Part shown: one piece after another, positions 1-8,144 of the stretch
Layout of the letters: each line of letters starts with the position of its first letter
How positions within the stretch are numbered: the first letter of the stretch is position 1
Source of the DNA: Actinomycetospora sp. TBRC 11914
GTDB taxonomy: Bacteria > Actinomycetota > Actinomycetes > Mycobacteriales > Pseudonocardiaceae
Assembly: GCF_012933465.1 (NCBI RefSeq)
Contig: NZ_JABBND010000018.1
Span: 81,473 to 145,472 of the forward strand
Length of the DNA: 64,000 nt
Direction of reading: 5' to 3'
The notes under the pieces: generated by a model
The model's database searches: none
Seen by the model: the letters and a program-made list of their open reading frames with translations, nothing else
What the model was told of the DNA's origin: nothing
Position numbers and translations under genes: made by a program

Positions 1-2
1 CG

Positions 3-809
3 GCGCTCGTGGTCTCCGACGGCTGGACCGCCGCCTACCTCTCCGCGGCCGGCGTCACCGGGCTGGTCGCGGCGACGGCGGCCCTGGTCCTGCGCGACGG
101 ACCGCGGGCGGTGCCGCCCGCCCCGGACGAGGGCTCGGCCGGGCTCGGCGACGTCGTGCGCTCGCCCGGGGCGCGGCTCGGGTTCTGGTGCCACCTCGCG
201 TCGCCGTTCGGGGGCAACGTGTTCGGCCTGCTGTGGGGCTTCCCGTTCCTCGCGGCGGCCGAGCACGTCCCCGGCGGGGTGGCCCGGGTGCTGACCAGCG
301 GCGTCGTCGTCGTGAACGTCGTCATCGGGCCGGTCTTCGGGCTGCTCTCCGGACGGTTCCCGCACCGCCGCGTCGCGCTGATCGCCGGGTCGGTGACGGC
401 GCAGGTCGTGGCGTGGGTGGTCGTGCTGTCCTGGCCGGGCGACGTGCCGTGGGCGGTCCTCGTGGCGCTGGTGGTGGTGCTTGGCAGCGGGGGTTCGGCG
501 TCGTTGGTCGCCTTCGACGTGGCCCGCTCGGCGGTGGCCCCGTCGCAGGTTGGGCGGGCGTCGGGGGTGGTGAACGTCGGCGGGTTCACCTCGTCGCTGC
601 TGGTGGTGGCCCTCGTCGGGATCCTGCTCGACGCGCAGGGCGCGGGTGCCCCGGCGGACTGGACGACGACGGCATTCCGGGTCGCGATGGCGGTGCACGT
701 GCCGGTGGCGCTCGTGGGGCTGGCGGGGATGTGGTTCGCGGCGCGGCGGGTGCGTGCCGCGGGCGGTTCGGCGGTCGGGGCCGAGCTCCTGGCGGCCCGT
801 TCGAGCTGA
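3..809 (+). CDS. MFS transporter, C-terminal part (5' truncated by window edge)
   Basis: Inner-membrane permease of the major facilitator superfamily; substrate unknown. The frame is open to the left edge, with the first whole codon at base 3, so the N-terminal half lies outside. About 267 codons are visible. They contain several long hydrophobic helices rich in Val, Leu, Ala and Gly. A short basic cytoplasmic turn, GRFPHRR, follows one helix, as in the conserved loop motif of this superfamily, and a basic tail ends the protein. The helix containing GRASGVVNVGG resembles the glycine-rich central helices of MFS permeases. The gene runs convergently toward the sortase module and is separated from it by two hairpins. 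Family assignment is firm; the transported compound cannot be told. Confidence 0.8.
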   Translation, partial: ALVVSDGWTAAYLSAAGVTGLVAATAALVLRDGPRAVPPAPDEGSAGLGDVVRSPGARLGFWCHLASPFGGNVFGLLWGFPFLAAAEHVPGGVARVLTSGVVVVNVVIGPVFGLLSGRFPHRRVALIAGSVTAQVVAWVVVLSWPGDVPWAVLVALVVVLGSGGSASLVAFDVARSAVAPSQVGRASGVVNVGGFTSSLLVVALVGILLDAQGAGAPADWTTTAFRVAMAVHVPVALVGLAGMWFAARRVRAAGGSAVGAELLAARSS

Positions 810-831
810 AACGGGCGGACACCGTCGCCGA

Positions 832-896
832 ACGACCGGGTCGCGGCGACCCGGTCGTCTCGAGGCGGATCCGGGTGGTCGGTACCCGGATCCGCC
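832..896. terminator. Two tandem perfect hairpins, likely bidirectional terminator
   Basis: The first hairpin pairs 832-843 (ACGACCGGGTCG) with 847-858 around a 3-nt loop: 12 bp, no mismatch. The second pairs 864-876 (GGCGGATCCGGGT) with 884-896 around 7 nt: 13 bp, no mismatch. There is no T tract, which is usual for high-GC actinobacteria. They lie between the ends of two convergent genes, so termination in both directions is the simplest reading. Confidence 0.75.
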
Positions 897-924
897 CGGG
901 AGGGCGACGAGGTCGCCCGGCGAC

Positions 925-1392
925 TCAGCGCCGGGCGGCCGAGCGCCCGCGGCGCGCCACGCCCAGGCCGGCGAGGGCCGCGAAGCCCGCGAGGAGCCCG
1001 CCGCCGACCCACCACCAGGGGTGGCCCGCGGTGCTGCCGTCGCCGGTCTCGGCGCCGCCCTGCGGCACCACCGCGACCTGATCGGACGACGAGCCCGCGG
1101 CGTTGCTCGAGGTGTCGGACGAATCCGAGGAATTCGAGCTGCTCGTGTCGTCGGACCCCTGGCTGCTCCCGATCGTCCCGCTGCCGCCGTGCACCTCGCA
1201 GGCCACGCCGTCGTGGTCCTCGTCGAGGGCGGGGCGGTAGCCGGGCTCGCCGCGGTGGATGTTCGACGCGCCGGCGGCCTCGGCCGCGGTGCAGTTCGGG
1301 TAGTAGGTGGCGGCGGTGGCGGTGCCCGCCACGGCGACCGGGGCGAGCAGGACGGCCGCGGTGAGGGTGACGGCGGTCGCGGTGCGCTTCAT
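925..1392 (-). CDS. Secreted Excalibur-domain protein with C-terminal sortase signal
   Basis: Exported 155-residue protein predicted to be attached to the cell wall. Residues 1-28 form a signal peptide (basic MKRT start, hydrophobic core, AxA site). Residues about 29-66 are an Excalibur calcium-binding domain ending in DEDHDGVACE, with the paired cysteines and the Asp ladder of that family. Residues 74-104 are a Ser/Asp-rich linker. Residues 106-123 read VAVVPQGGAETGDGSTAG, followed by a hydrophobic helix (about 125-146) and an Arg-rich tail: a sorting-signal layout. The same 18-residue string is found in the other exported protein of this module. The RBS GGAGGAG lies about 8 nt before the ATG. 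It is probably co-transcribed with the sortase 31 nt upstream. Confidence 0.85.
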   Translation of the reverse strand: MKRTATAVTLTAAVLLAPVAVAGTATAATYYPNCTAAEAAGASNIHRGEPGYRPALDEDHDGVACEVHGGSGTIGSSQGSDDTSSSNSSDSSDTSSNAAGSSSDQVAVVPQGGAETGDGSTAGHPWWWVGGGLLAGFAALAGLGVARRGRSAARR

Positions 1393-1423
1393 GGGTGGGT
1401 CTCCTCCGGTGGTGGACGGGCGA

Positions 1424-2107
1424 TCAGGGACGGGTCGGCGACCAGCCGTCGTACGTCGCGAAGACGATGACGTTGTCCTGGTAGCGGTGGGCGCTGCGGT
1501 CGAGCGCGCCGCCGCAGGTGATGAGCCGGAGCTCGGCGTCGGGCGTGTTGCCGTAGACGGCCGTCGTCGGGAAGGCGTCCTTGTCGGCCTGGACCACCTG
1601 CGAGACGGTGAAGAACGCGGTCCGGCCGTCGCGCCGGGACACCGCGACCCGGTCCCCGGCCCCGACGTCGTCGAGGTCGGCGAAGACGCCCTCCTGCCCG
1701 TCGCCGTTGATGTGCCCGACGACGACCGCCGGGCCGAGCGCGCCCGGCGTGGGCCCGAGGCGGTACCAGCCCGCCTGCTGCGGCGTGTGCACCGACGGCA
1801 CCGCGATGCGCCGCTCGTCGTCCAGCCCGACGGGCAGCAGGGTCGAGCACGCGTCGATCGAGCCGACGGTCAGCGCGACCGGGTCGGACGCGGGCAGGGG
1901 AGTGCGGTCGGGGTACTGCGGGGTCGCCACCGGCGCGCAGTGCGGCGTGGCCGGTGGCCGCACGACGACGACGGCGAGACCCAGCAGCACGGCGGCGACC
2001 AGCGCGAGCACGATCGTCGCCCGCGGCGGCGGGGTCGCCACGACGGCGTCGACGGTCCGGAGCAGCCGCTCGGTCGGCCGGGGCGGGGTCTCCTGCAGGA
2101 GGGTCAC
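1424..2107 (-). CDS. Class F-type sortase
   Basis: Membrane-anchored transpeptidase predicted to cleave a C-terminal sorting signal and attach proteins to the envelope. The 227-residue protein has a proline-rich cytoplasmic start, one transmembrane helix at about 31-50, then the sortase barrel. The catalytic set is complete: His132 in VVVGHINGDG, Cys198 in LITCGG and Arg208 in HRYQDNVIVFA. The short length and the GHxxG and TCGG motifs fit class F of actinobacteria. It starts at GTG 2107 with AGGGA about 5 nt upstream. It is flanked on both sides by genes for proteins carrying one shared C-terminal signal, so those two are its likely substrates (inference from context). Class assignment is moderately sure; sortase identity is firm. 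Confidence 0.88.
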   Translation of the reverse strand: MTLLQETPPRPTERLLRTVDAVVATPPPRATIVLALVAAVLLGLAVVVVRPPATPHCAPVATPQYPDRTPLPASDPVALTVGSIDACSTLLPVGLDDERRIAVPSVHTPQQAGWYRLGPTPGALGPAVVVGHINGDGQEGVFADLDDVGAGDRVAVSRRDGRTAFFTVSQVVQADKDAFPTTAVYGNTPDAELRLITCGGALDRSAHRYQDNVIVFATYDGWSPTRP

Positions 2108-2137
2108 GACGGTCCCTGGGTGGTCGGAGGGACACCG

Positions 2138-2177
2138 GCCGGGTGCCGCCCGTGGTCCTCACGGGGCGGCACCCGGC
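2138..2177. terminator. Strong hairpin between exported-protein gene and sortase gene
   Basis: Positions 2138-2150 (GCCGGGTGCCGCC) pair with 2165-2177. The stem continues as CGTG/CACG with one bulged G and closes on a 5-nt loop. It lies in the 82-nt gap inside a minus-strand gene set, so it could end or attenuate transcription after the exported-protein gene and lower sortase expression relative to its substrate. Confidence 0.65.
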
Positions 2178-2189
2178 AGCGGTGCGGGA

Positions 2190-2912
2190 TCAGGGACGCG
2201 AGGTCGCCCGGCGGACCCAGACGGCGAGGCCGCCCAGCAGCGCCAGCACCGCGCCGCCCGCGAGCGCCGTCCCGGTCACGGTCCCGGCGGTGCTGCCGTC
2301 GCCGGTCTCCGCGCCGCCCTGCGGCACCACCGCGACCTGCGACGACGCGTCGACCTCGTCCACCTGGCCGTCGCCGTCGTCGTCGACGCCGTCGGCCTTC
2401 TCCGGCTGCCCGTCGCCGTCCTCGTCCGTGTAGCCGCTCCCGGGCTCCAGCGCCGCCGAGCAGTCGTCCGCCGCCTGCGGCAGCGCGGCCCGACCGGCGG
2501 CGAACTGCCGGTTCCCGGGACGCGTGGCCGACCCCGAGGGCGCGGATCCGGTGGTGGTCGTCGTCCCCGTCGTCGGCTGCGGCGAGGTGGTGCCGCCCGG
2601 CCGGCCGTGCCCGGACTGGCCGTCGTGGCTCCCGGACGGGTCGTGCTGGCCGGAGTCGCCGTGCTGCCCGTTCTGCCCGTGCTGACCGGACTGCCCGTGC
2701 TGACCGGACTGCCCGTGGTGCCCGGACTGGTCGTCGCTGCCCGTCGTGTCGACCGGGTCGGCGTGCGACCCGCCGTCGGGATCCGTCGCGCAGGACCCGT
2801 CCGCCGTCACGAGCCCCGTCGGGACCTCCTCCACCAGGCTCGCCGCCGACGCGCTGCCCGGCACCACCACCAACGCCACCGCCACACCCGCGGCCGCCAG
2901 AGTCCTCTTCAT
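2190..2912 (-). CDS. Secreted His/Gln/Gly-repeat, Asp-rich protein with sortase signal
   Basis: Exported 240-residue protein, likely wall-anchored; no named family was recognised for the whole. Residues 1-24 are a signal peptide. Residues 62-103 are a low-complexity repeat of GQSGQH-like hexapeptides with many histidines, which could bind metal (inference). Residues 163-188 hold two DxDGDGQ loops of the kind that bind calcium in dockerin or thrombospondin type 3 repeats. Residues 193-210 carry VAVVPQGGAETGDGSTAG, identical to the signal in the Excalibur protein, then a hydrophobic helix and a basic end. The RBS GGGGGGAA precedes the ATG. First gene of the minus-strand module, with the sortase next. 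Confidence 0.82.
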   Translation of the reverse strand: MKRTLAAAGVAVALVVVPGSASAASLVEEVPTGLVTADGSCATDPDGGSHADPVDTTGSDDQSGHHGQSGQHGQSGQHGQNGQHGDSGQHDPSGSHDGQSGHGRPGGTTSPQPTTGTTTTTGSAPSGSATRPGNRQFAAGRAALPQAADDCSAALEPGSGYTDEDGDGQPEKADGVDDDGDGQVDEVDASSQVAVVPQGGAETGDGSTAGTVTGTALAGGAVLALLGGLAVWVRRATSRP

Positions 2913-3095
2913 CCGTTCCCCCCGGAACTCGTCCTGCCCGGCCCGTACGGCCGGGTAGGGGAGTCAACTCGTGTGGGTGTCGAGGGTCGGAGATCTTCGG
3001 GGTCGGCACGCCGCACACGTCCGGGTGGTCCGTCCGGGCGAGAGCCGGGGACCGCTGGTCCCACGATCGGGGCGGCACGACCGAGGATGCCGTCG

Positions 3096-3101
3096 TAGCG
3101 T
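3096..3101 (+). promoter_or_regulatory. Leaderless -10 element (TAGCGT) for the MoxR gene
   Basis: TAGCGT ends 7 nt before GTG 3109, placing the predicted transcript start at the start codon. The GGAG at 3105-3108 abuts the GTG and is too close to act as an RBS, which supports leaderless translation. Confidence 0.6.
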
Positions 3102-3108
3102 GGCGGAG

Positions 3109-4566
3109 GTGAGCTCTCCTCGTTCCACCCCGGCAGCCGCCCACACCGCAGGCACCCCGGCCCCGCCGGAGGGCCTCCCCACGACACTCGGTGAGCTCCG
3201 CGCGAGCGACCACCCCGCGAGGACCGCGCGCGGCGTCCGCGACGAGCTGCGCGACAACCTGCTGGCCACGCTGCGGGCCGGCGAGAACCCCTGGCCCGGC
3301 ATCGTCGGGTTCGAGCGCACCGTGCTCCCGCAGTTCGAGCGGGCGATCCTCGCCGGCCACGACGTCGTCCTGCTCGGCGAGCGGGGTCAGGGCAAGACCC
3401 GCCTGCTGCGCAGCCTCGTCGCGCTGCTCGACGAGTGGACCCCGGTGATCGCGGGCTCCGAGCTCGGCGAGCACCCCGAGCAGCCGATCATCCCCGCGAG
3501 CATCCGCCGCGCCGCCGTCGAGGGGGATTCCCTCCCGGTCGCCTGGCGGCACCGCTCCGAGCGCTACGCCGAGAAGCTCGCGACGCCGGACACGTCGGTC
3601 GCGGACCTCATCGGCGACGTCGACCCCGTCAAGGTCGCCGAGGGCCGCAGCCTCGGTGACCCGGAGACGATCCACTACGGGCTCGTCCCGCGGGCGCACC
3701 GCGGCATCGTCACCGTCAACGAGCTGCCCGACCTCGCCGAGCGGATCCAGGTCGCGCTGCTGAACGTGATGGAGGAGCGGGACATCCAGGTCCGCGGCTA
3801 CACGCTGCGCCTCCCGCTCGACATCCTCCTGGTCGCGAGCGCGAACCCGGAGGACTACACCAACCGCGGGCGGATCATCACCCCGCTCAAGGACCGGTTC
3901 GGCGCCGAGGTGCGCACCCACTACCCGCTGGAGGTCGCCGGCGAGGTCGCGCTGGTCCGCCAGGAGGCGCACACCGTGGCCGAGGTGCCCGACCACCTCG
4001 TCGAGGTCATCGCCCGGTTCACCCGCAATCTGCGGGGCGCCTCGGCGATCGACCAGCGCTCCGGTGTCTCCGCGCGCTTCTCCGTGGCCGCCGCCGAGAC
4101 GGTGGCCGCCGCGGCGCTGCGCCGGGCCGCCGTCACCGGCGAGGACGCGCCGGTCGCCCGGCCGGTCGACCTCGAGGCGGTGCCGCCGGTGCTGCGCGGC
4201 AAGCTCGAGTTCGAGTCCGGCGAGGAGGGGCGCGAGGAGGAGCTGCTGACCCACCTGCTGCGCCGCGCGATCGCCGAGACCGCCCGCAAGCGGCTCGCCG
4301 GGGTCGACCTCGGCCCGCTCGCGGACGCCGTCGCCGAGGGGCGCCGGGTGGTGACGGGCGAGCGCGTGCCGGCCCGCGAGGTCGTCGCGACGCTGCCCCC
4401 GGTCCCGGTGGTTCGTGCGGTCGCCGAGCGGCTCGGCGCGGGCGACACCGAGGCGCCCGGCCCGCTGGCCAGCGCCGTCGAGCTGGCGCTCGAGCACCTC
4501 TACCTGACGCGCAAGCTCGCGAAGGACGACGACGAGGATGCCGGGACGGTGGCCTATGGCGGCTGA
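3109..4566 (+). CDS. MoxR/ChlI-type AAA+ ATPase
   Basis: Cytoplasmic AAA+ ATPase of 485 residues from GTG 3109, of the kind that works with a VWA-domain partner as a metal-insertion or protein-maturation chaperone. Walker A is GERGQGKT at residues 90-97. The Walker B region reads GIVTVNELPDL at about 199-209, where Asn replaces the usual Asp before Glu205; this Asn is common in this subgroup. A sensor-like segment, ILLVASANPEDYTNRGR, follows. The next gene overlaps its end and encodes the VWA partner, so the two are translationally linked. Sizes and order resemble the M. tuberculosis Rv0958-Rv0959 pair (from memory). Client and metal are unknown. Confidence 0.85.
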   Translation: MSSPRSTPAAAHTAGTPAPPEGLPTTLGELRASDHPARTARGVRDELRDNLLATLRAGENPWPGIVGFERTVLPQFERAILAGHDVVLLGERGQGKTRLLRSLVALLDEWTPVIAGSELGEHPEQPIIPASIRRAAVEGDSLPVAWRHRSERYAEKLATPDTSVADLIGDVDPVKVAEGRSLGDPETIHYGLVPRAHRGIVTVNELPDLAERIQVALLNVMEERDIQVRGYTLRLPLDILLVASANPEDYTNRGRIITPLKDRFGAEVRTHYPLEVAGEVALVRQEAHTVAEVPDHLVEVIARFTRNLRGASAIDQRSGVSARFSVAAAETVAAAALRRAAVTGEDAPVARPVDLEAVPPVLRGKLEFESGEEGREEELLTHLLRRAIAETARKRLAGVDLGPLADAVAEGRRVVTGERVPAREVVATLPPVPVVRAVAERLGAGDTEAPGPLASAVELALEHLYLTRKLAKDDDEDAGTVAYGG

Positions 4567-6556
4567 CGAGGGTGGGATCGGGGACGCTGGTGGCGCGCGC
4601 GGCCCCGTCGGCCCCCGCTCCGGGCGGTACACCTACGGCCGGTTCTACGACGGGCCGGACCCGCTCGCGCCGCCGTTCGACGTCCGCGAGGCGATGGACG
4701 CCCTCGGGCGCGACGTCATGGAGGGCACCAGCCCGCGGCAGGCGATGCGCGAGCTGATGCGCCGCGGGCTGCGCGACCAGCAGGGTCTCGACGACCTGCA
4801 GCGTCGCCTGCACGAGCAGCGGCGCCGGCTGCAGCGCGAGAACCGGATCGACGGGACGCTGCAGGAGATCCGGGAGCTGCTCGACCAGGCCCTCGAGGCC
4901 GAGCGGAACTCGCTGCAGGCCGAGGACTCCGACGACGCCCGCTTCCGGGAGATGAGCCTCGACGCGCTGCCGGACTCGACGGCGGGCGCGGTCAACGAGC
5001 TGGCGAACTACGACTGGCGCAACGCCGACGCGCGCCAGGCCTACCAGCAAATCCAGGACCTCATGGGCCGGGAGGCGCTCGACCAGCGCTTCCAGGGCAT
5101 GAAGGAGGCGATGGAGAACGCGACGCCCGAGGACGTCGAGCGGGTCCGCGAGATGCTCTCCGACCTCAACGACCTCCTCGACGCCCACGGTCGCGGCGAG
5201 GACACCACCGAGCAGTTCTCGCAGTTCATGGAGAAGCACGGCGACTACTTCCCGGAGAACCCGGGCAACGTCGAGGAACTGATCGACATCCTCGCGCAAC
5301 GGTCCGCGGCCGCTCAGCGGATGATGAACTCGCTCTCGGCCGAGCAGCGCGCCGAGCTCGAGGGCCTCATGCAGTCCGCGTTCGGGGACCCGCGCCTGGC
5401 CGAGCAGCTCGCCCGCCTGGACTCCCAGCTGCAGGCCATGCGGCCGGGGGAGGACTGGGACGGCGAGGGCCGCTTCCGCGGCGAGAACCCGATGGGCATG
5501 GGCGAGGCGACGCGGGCCATGGAACAGCTCGCCCAGCTCGACTCGCTCTCCGAGCAGCTCTCCCAGAGCTATCCCGGCGCGCGCATGGAGGACATCGACT
5601 TCGAGGCCCTCGAGGCGTCGCTCGGCCGGCAGGCGCGCGTCGACGCGCAGCGGCTCGCGGAGCTCGAGCGCGAGCTCGAGAACCAGGGCGTGTTCGAGCG
5701 TGGGCCCGACGGGTCGCTGATGCTCTCGCCGAAGGCGCTGCGCCAGCTCGGGCAGTCCGCGCTGCGCGACGTCGTCGGATCGTTGTCGACCCGCCGGGGC
5801 GAGCGCGAGACCCAGCGGGCCGGCGCGGCGGGGGAGGCGAGCGGCGCGACACGGCCGTGGGCGTTCGGGGACACCGAGCGCTGGGACGTGTCCCGGACGC
5901 TGCTCAACGCCGAGATGCGGCACGCGTCGGGGGACGAGCGGACCCTCGACGTCACCGACGTGGAGATCGTCGAGACCGAGCAGCGCACCCGCGCGGCGGT
6001 GGCGCTATGTGTGGACACGTCGTGGTCGATGGTCGCCGACGGCCGGTGGGTGCCGATGAAGCGCACGGCGCTGGCGCTGCACCACCTCGTCTCGACCCGC
6101 TTCCGCGGCGACGCGCTGCAGATCATCACCTTCGGGCGGCACGCGAAGACGGTGGAGCTCGGGGAGCTCACCGGGCTCGAGGGCGCCTGGGAGCAGGGCA
6201 CCAACCTGCACCACGCCCTGCTGCTCGCCGGCCGGCACCTCCGGAAGAACTCCGACGCCGCGCCCGTGGTGCTCGTCGTCACCGACGGGGAGCCGACCGC
6301 GCACCTCGAGCCGGACGGGCACGCCGTCTTCGACTACCCGCCGAGCCCGGAGACCCTCCGGGCGACGCTGAACGAGGTCGACGCGATCGCCCGGCTCAAG
6401 GCGGCGCTGACGGTGTTCATGCTCGGGGAGGACCCGCGGCTCGAGGAGTTCGTCGACCTGGTCGCCCGTCGCAGCGGCGGCCGGGTGGTGGCGCCGGACC
6501 TCGACGGGCTGGGGGCCGCGGTGGTGAGCGACTACCTCTCCAGCCGACGGCGCTGA
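4556..6556 (+). CDS. VWA-domain protein, partner of MoxR ATPase
   Basis: Protein of 666 residues with a long helical, Glu/Arg-rich N-terminal part (about residues 20-430) and a C-terminal von Willebrand A domain. The metal-ion-dependent adhesion site is intact: Asp487-x-Ser489-x-Ser491 in CVDTSWSM, and further down LVVTDGEPTAH supplies the last metal-side Asp. No signal peptide or membrane helix is seen, so it should act in the cytoplasm with the ATPase whose 3' end it overlaps by 11 nt. An in-frame ATG at 4538 is an alternative start; 4556 is chosen because it gives a cleaner N-terminus (MAADEGG). The partner relation is known for the family; the client is unknown. Confidence 0.85.
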   Translation: MAADEGGIGDAGGARGPVGPRSGRYTYGRFYDGPDPLAPPFDVREAMDALGRDVMEGTSPRQAMRELMRRGLRDQQGLDDLQRRLHEQRRRLQRENRIDGTLQEIRELLDQALEAERNSLQAEDSDDARFREMSLDALPDSTAGAVNELANYDWRNADARQAYQQIQDLMGREALDQRFQGMKEAMENATPEDVERVREMLSDLNDLLDAHGRGEDTTEQFSQFMEKHGDYFPENPGNVEELIDILAQRSAAAQRMMNSLSAEQRAELEGLMQSAFGDPRLAEQLARLDSQLQAMRPGEDWDGEGRFRGENPMGMGEATRAMEQLAQLDSLSEQLSQSYPGARMEDIDFEALEASLGRQARVDAQRLAELERELENQGVFERGPDGSLMLSPKALRQLGQSALRDVVGSLSTRRGERETQRAGAAGEASGATRPWAFGDTERWDVSRTLLNAEMRHASGDERTLDVTDVEIVETEQRTRAAVALCVDTSWSMVADGRWVPMKRTALALHHLVSTRFRGDALQIITFGRHAKTVELGELTGLEGAWEQGTNLHHALLLAGRHLRKNSDAAPVVLVVTDGEPTAHLEPDGHAVFDYPPSPETLRATLNEVDAIARLKAALTVFMLGEDPRLEEFVDLVARRSGGRVVAPDLDGLGAAVVSDYLSSRRR

Positions 6557-6874
6557 ATTCAACGATGAGACATTCGATCTTCTCGTGGCTCAGCGTGATC
6601 GCTGTGCGGGAACAAACCGTCCCCCAGCGGCGTGATCCACCCGAACGGAGCTAGCGGTGCGTTACTCTGGGCGTAGGCCGGAGTCGAACCCCCCGCGACT
6701 CCTGCCGCCCCGGCCGGGCCCTTCCGCTACGAACGGGGCCGTCGTGCTCGCCCGCGACGGCTCCGTGGCAGGACCCGGCCGGGTCCCACAGGGGGTTTCG
6801 CTCCGGGCGGAGAACCGGTTCGGTGCGCCACGGTTCGCCTCCTGAGGGGCACCCCGGGGGCTTAGGGTCGGGGC
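6557..6874. other. Gene-free interval upstream of mshC with small hairpins
   Basis: No convincing coding frame in 318 bases. A 7-bp hairpin pairs 6738-6744 (GCCGTCG) with 6755-6761. A perfect 16-bp palindrome, GGACCCGGCCGGGTCC, sits at 6771-6786. These may end transcription from the VWA gene or bind a regulator. A GAGTCGAACC string near 6693 recalls a tRNA T arm, but no cloverleaf can be built around it. Confidence 0.5.
6863..6868 (+). promoter_or_regulatory. Leaderless -10 element (TAGGGT) for mshC
   Basis: TAGGGT is followed by 6 nt and then ATG 6875. There is no RBS between them, so the transcript is predicted to begin at or next to the start codon. Confidence 0.65.
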
Positions 6875-8125
6875 ATGCGCTCGTGGTCTTCGGTCGAGGT
6901 CCCCCAGGTGCCCGGCACCCCGCCACCGTTGCGGCTCTTCGACACCTCGAGCGGTGAGGTCCGGCCCACCGCGCCGGGCGTCGACGGCGCCAAGATGTAC
7001 GTCTGCGGCATCACGCCCTACGACGCCACCCACCTCGGGCACGCCGCGACCTACCTCGCCTTCGACCTCATCAACCGCAGCTGGCGCGACGCGGGCCACG
7101 ACGTCCACTACGTCCAGAACGTCACCGACATCGACGACCCACTGCTCGAGCGCGCCGAGCGCGACTCGTTCGACTGGGTGGTCCTGGGGATGCGGGAGAC
7201 CGCGCTCTTCCGCGAGGACATGGAGTCGCTGCGGGTGCTGGCGCCGCGCGACTACATCGGCGCCGTCGAGGCGGTCGACGAGATCTCCGAGCTCGTCGGG
7301 AAGCTCCTCGCCTCCGGCGCGGCCTACCGGGCCGACGACCCCGAGTTCCCCGACGTGTACTTCGACCACACCGCCACCGCCGACTTCGGGTACGTCTCGC
7401 GCTACTCCGAGGCGCAGATGATCGAGGTGTTCCCCGAGCGGGGCGGCGACCCCGACCGGCGCGGCAAGCGCCACCCGCTCGACGCGCTGCTGTGGCGGAT
7501 GGCGCGCGAGGGGGAGCCGTCGTGGCCCTCCGACCTCGGCGACGGTCGCCCCGGCTGGCACGTCGAGTGCACCGCGATCGCGCTGAACCGGCTCGGGGAC
7601 ACCTACGACGTGCAGGGCGGCGGTTCGGACCTCGCCTTCCCCCACCACGAGTTCGGGTCGGCCCACGGCGAGGCGCTGACCGGGGCCCACCCGATGGCGC
7701 GGCACTACTGCCACGCCGGGATGATCGGGCTCGACGGCGAGAAGATGTCGAAGTCGAAGGGCAACCTCGTCTTCGTCTCCCGGCTGCGCGGCGACCGCGT
7801 GGACCCGATGGCCGTCCGCCTGGCCCTGCTCTCCGGGCACTGGCGCACCGACCGCTCCTGGACCGCGGACCTGCTCACCACCGGGCAGGCCCGGCTGCAC
7901 CGCTGGCGCGAGGCCGCCGCGCTCGGCTCCGGGCCGGATCCGGCCGACCTCGTCGACCGCGTGCGGCTCCACCTCGCCGACGACCTCGACAGCCCCGGCG
8001 CGCTCGCCGCGGTGGACGCGTGGGCCGACGAGGCGCTCCGGCGCCCGGGCTCGGGCACCGTCGCCGACGCCGGGGCGCAGGTGGCGACGGCGGTCGACGC
8101 CCTGCTCGGCGTGACCCTGCGCTGA
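6875..8125 (+). CDS. mshC: Cysteine--GlcN-Ins ligase MshC (mycothiol synthesis)
   Basis: ATP-dependent ligase joining L-cysteine to 1-D-myo-inosityl-2-amino-2-deoxy-alpha-D-glucopyranoside, the third dedicated enzyme of mycothiol synthesis. The 416-residue protein is a cysteinyl-tRNA-synthetase paralogue. Cys44 in [10 protein letters not shown] is the expected zinc ligand, HLGH at 53-56 is the class I HIGH motif, and KMSKS lies at 290-294. The C-terminal anticodon-binding part of CysS is missing, as expected for MshC. The substrate-pocket segment [10 protein letters not shown] and the absence of a tRNA-binding domain favour MshC over CysS. Cytoplasmic; supplies the main thiol buffer of the cell. 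Confidence 0.95.
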   Translation: MRSWSSVEVPQVPGTPPPLRLFDTSSGEVRPTAPGVDGAKMYVCGITPYDATHLGHAATYLAFDLINRSWRDAGHDVHYVQNVTDIDDPLLERAERDSFDWVVLGMRETALFREDMESLRVLAPRDYIGAVEAVDEISELVGKLLASGAAYRADDPEFPDVYFDHTATADFGYVSRYSEAQMIEVFPERGGDPDRRGKRHPLDALLWRMAREGEPSWPSDLGDGRPGWHVECTAIALNRLGDTYDVQGGGSDLAFPHHEFGSAHGEALTGAHPMARHYCHAGMIGLDGEKMSKSKGNLVFVSRLRGDRVDPMAVRLALLSGHWRTDRSWTADLLTTGQARLHRWREAAALGSGPDPADLVDRVRLHLADDLDSPGALAAVDAWADEALRRPGSGTVADAGAQVATAVDALLGVTLR

Positions 8126-8144
8126 GCCCCGGGCCGGCACGGGC

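Noticed and set aside
2104..4632. Open frame of 842 codons on the minus strand
   Set aside because: It crosses two genes and a promoter region in other frames, has no recognisable domain, and is antisense to the MoxR gene with all its motifs.
6608..6635. SigR-type promoter upstream of mshC (GGGAAC followed by 18 nt)
   Set aside because: The -10 part reads GTGA rather than GTTG and lies about 240 bp from mshC, which already has a well-placed leaderless -10.
6680..6760. tRNA gene on the minus strand suggested by GAGTCGAACC
   Set aside because: The loop sequence is T-arm-like, but the 5-bp stem does not pair, no 7-bp acceptor stem exists, and no anticodon arm can be placed.
6771..6786. GGACCCGGCCGGGTCC as an operator
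   Set aside because: It is symmetric, but built only from GGACC/CCGG blocks that arise easily in such GC-rich DNA, and it is about 80 bp from the mshC -10; kept only as a minor note.
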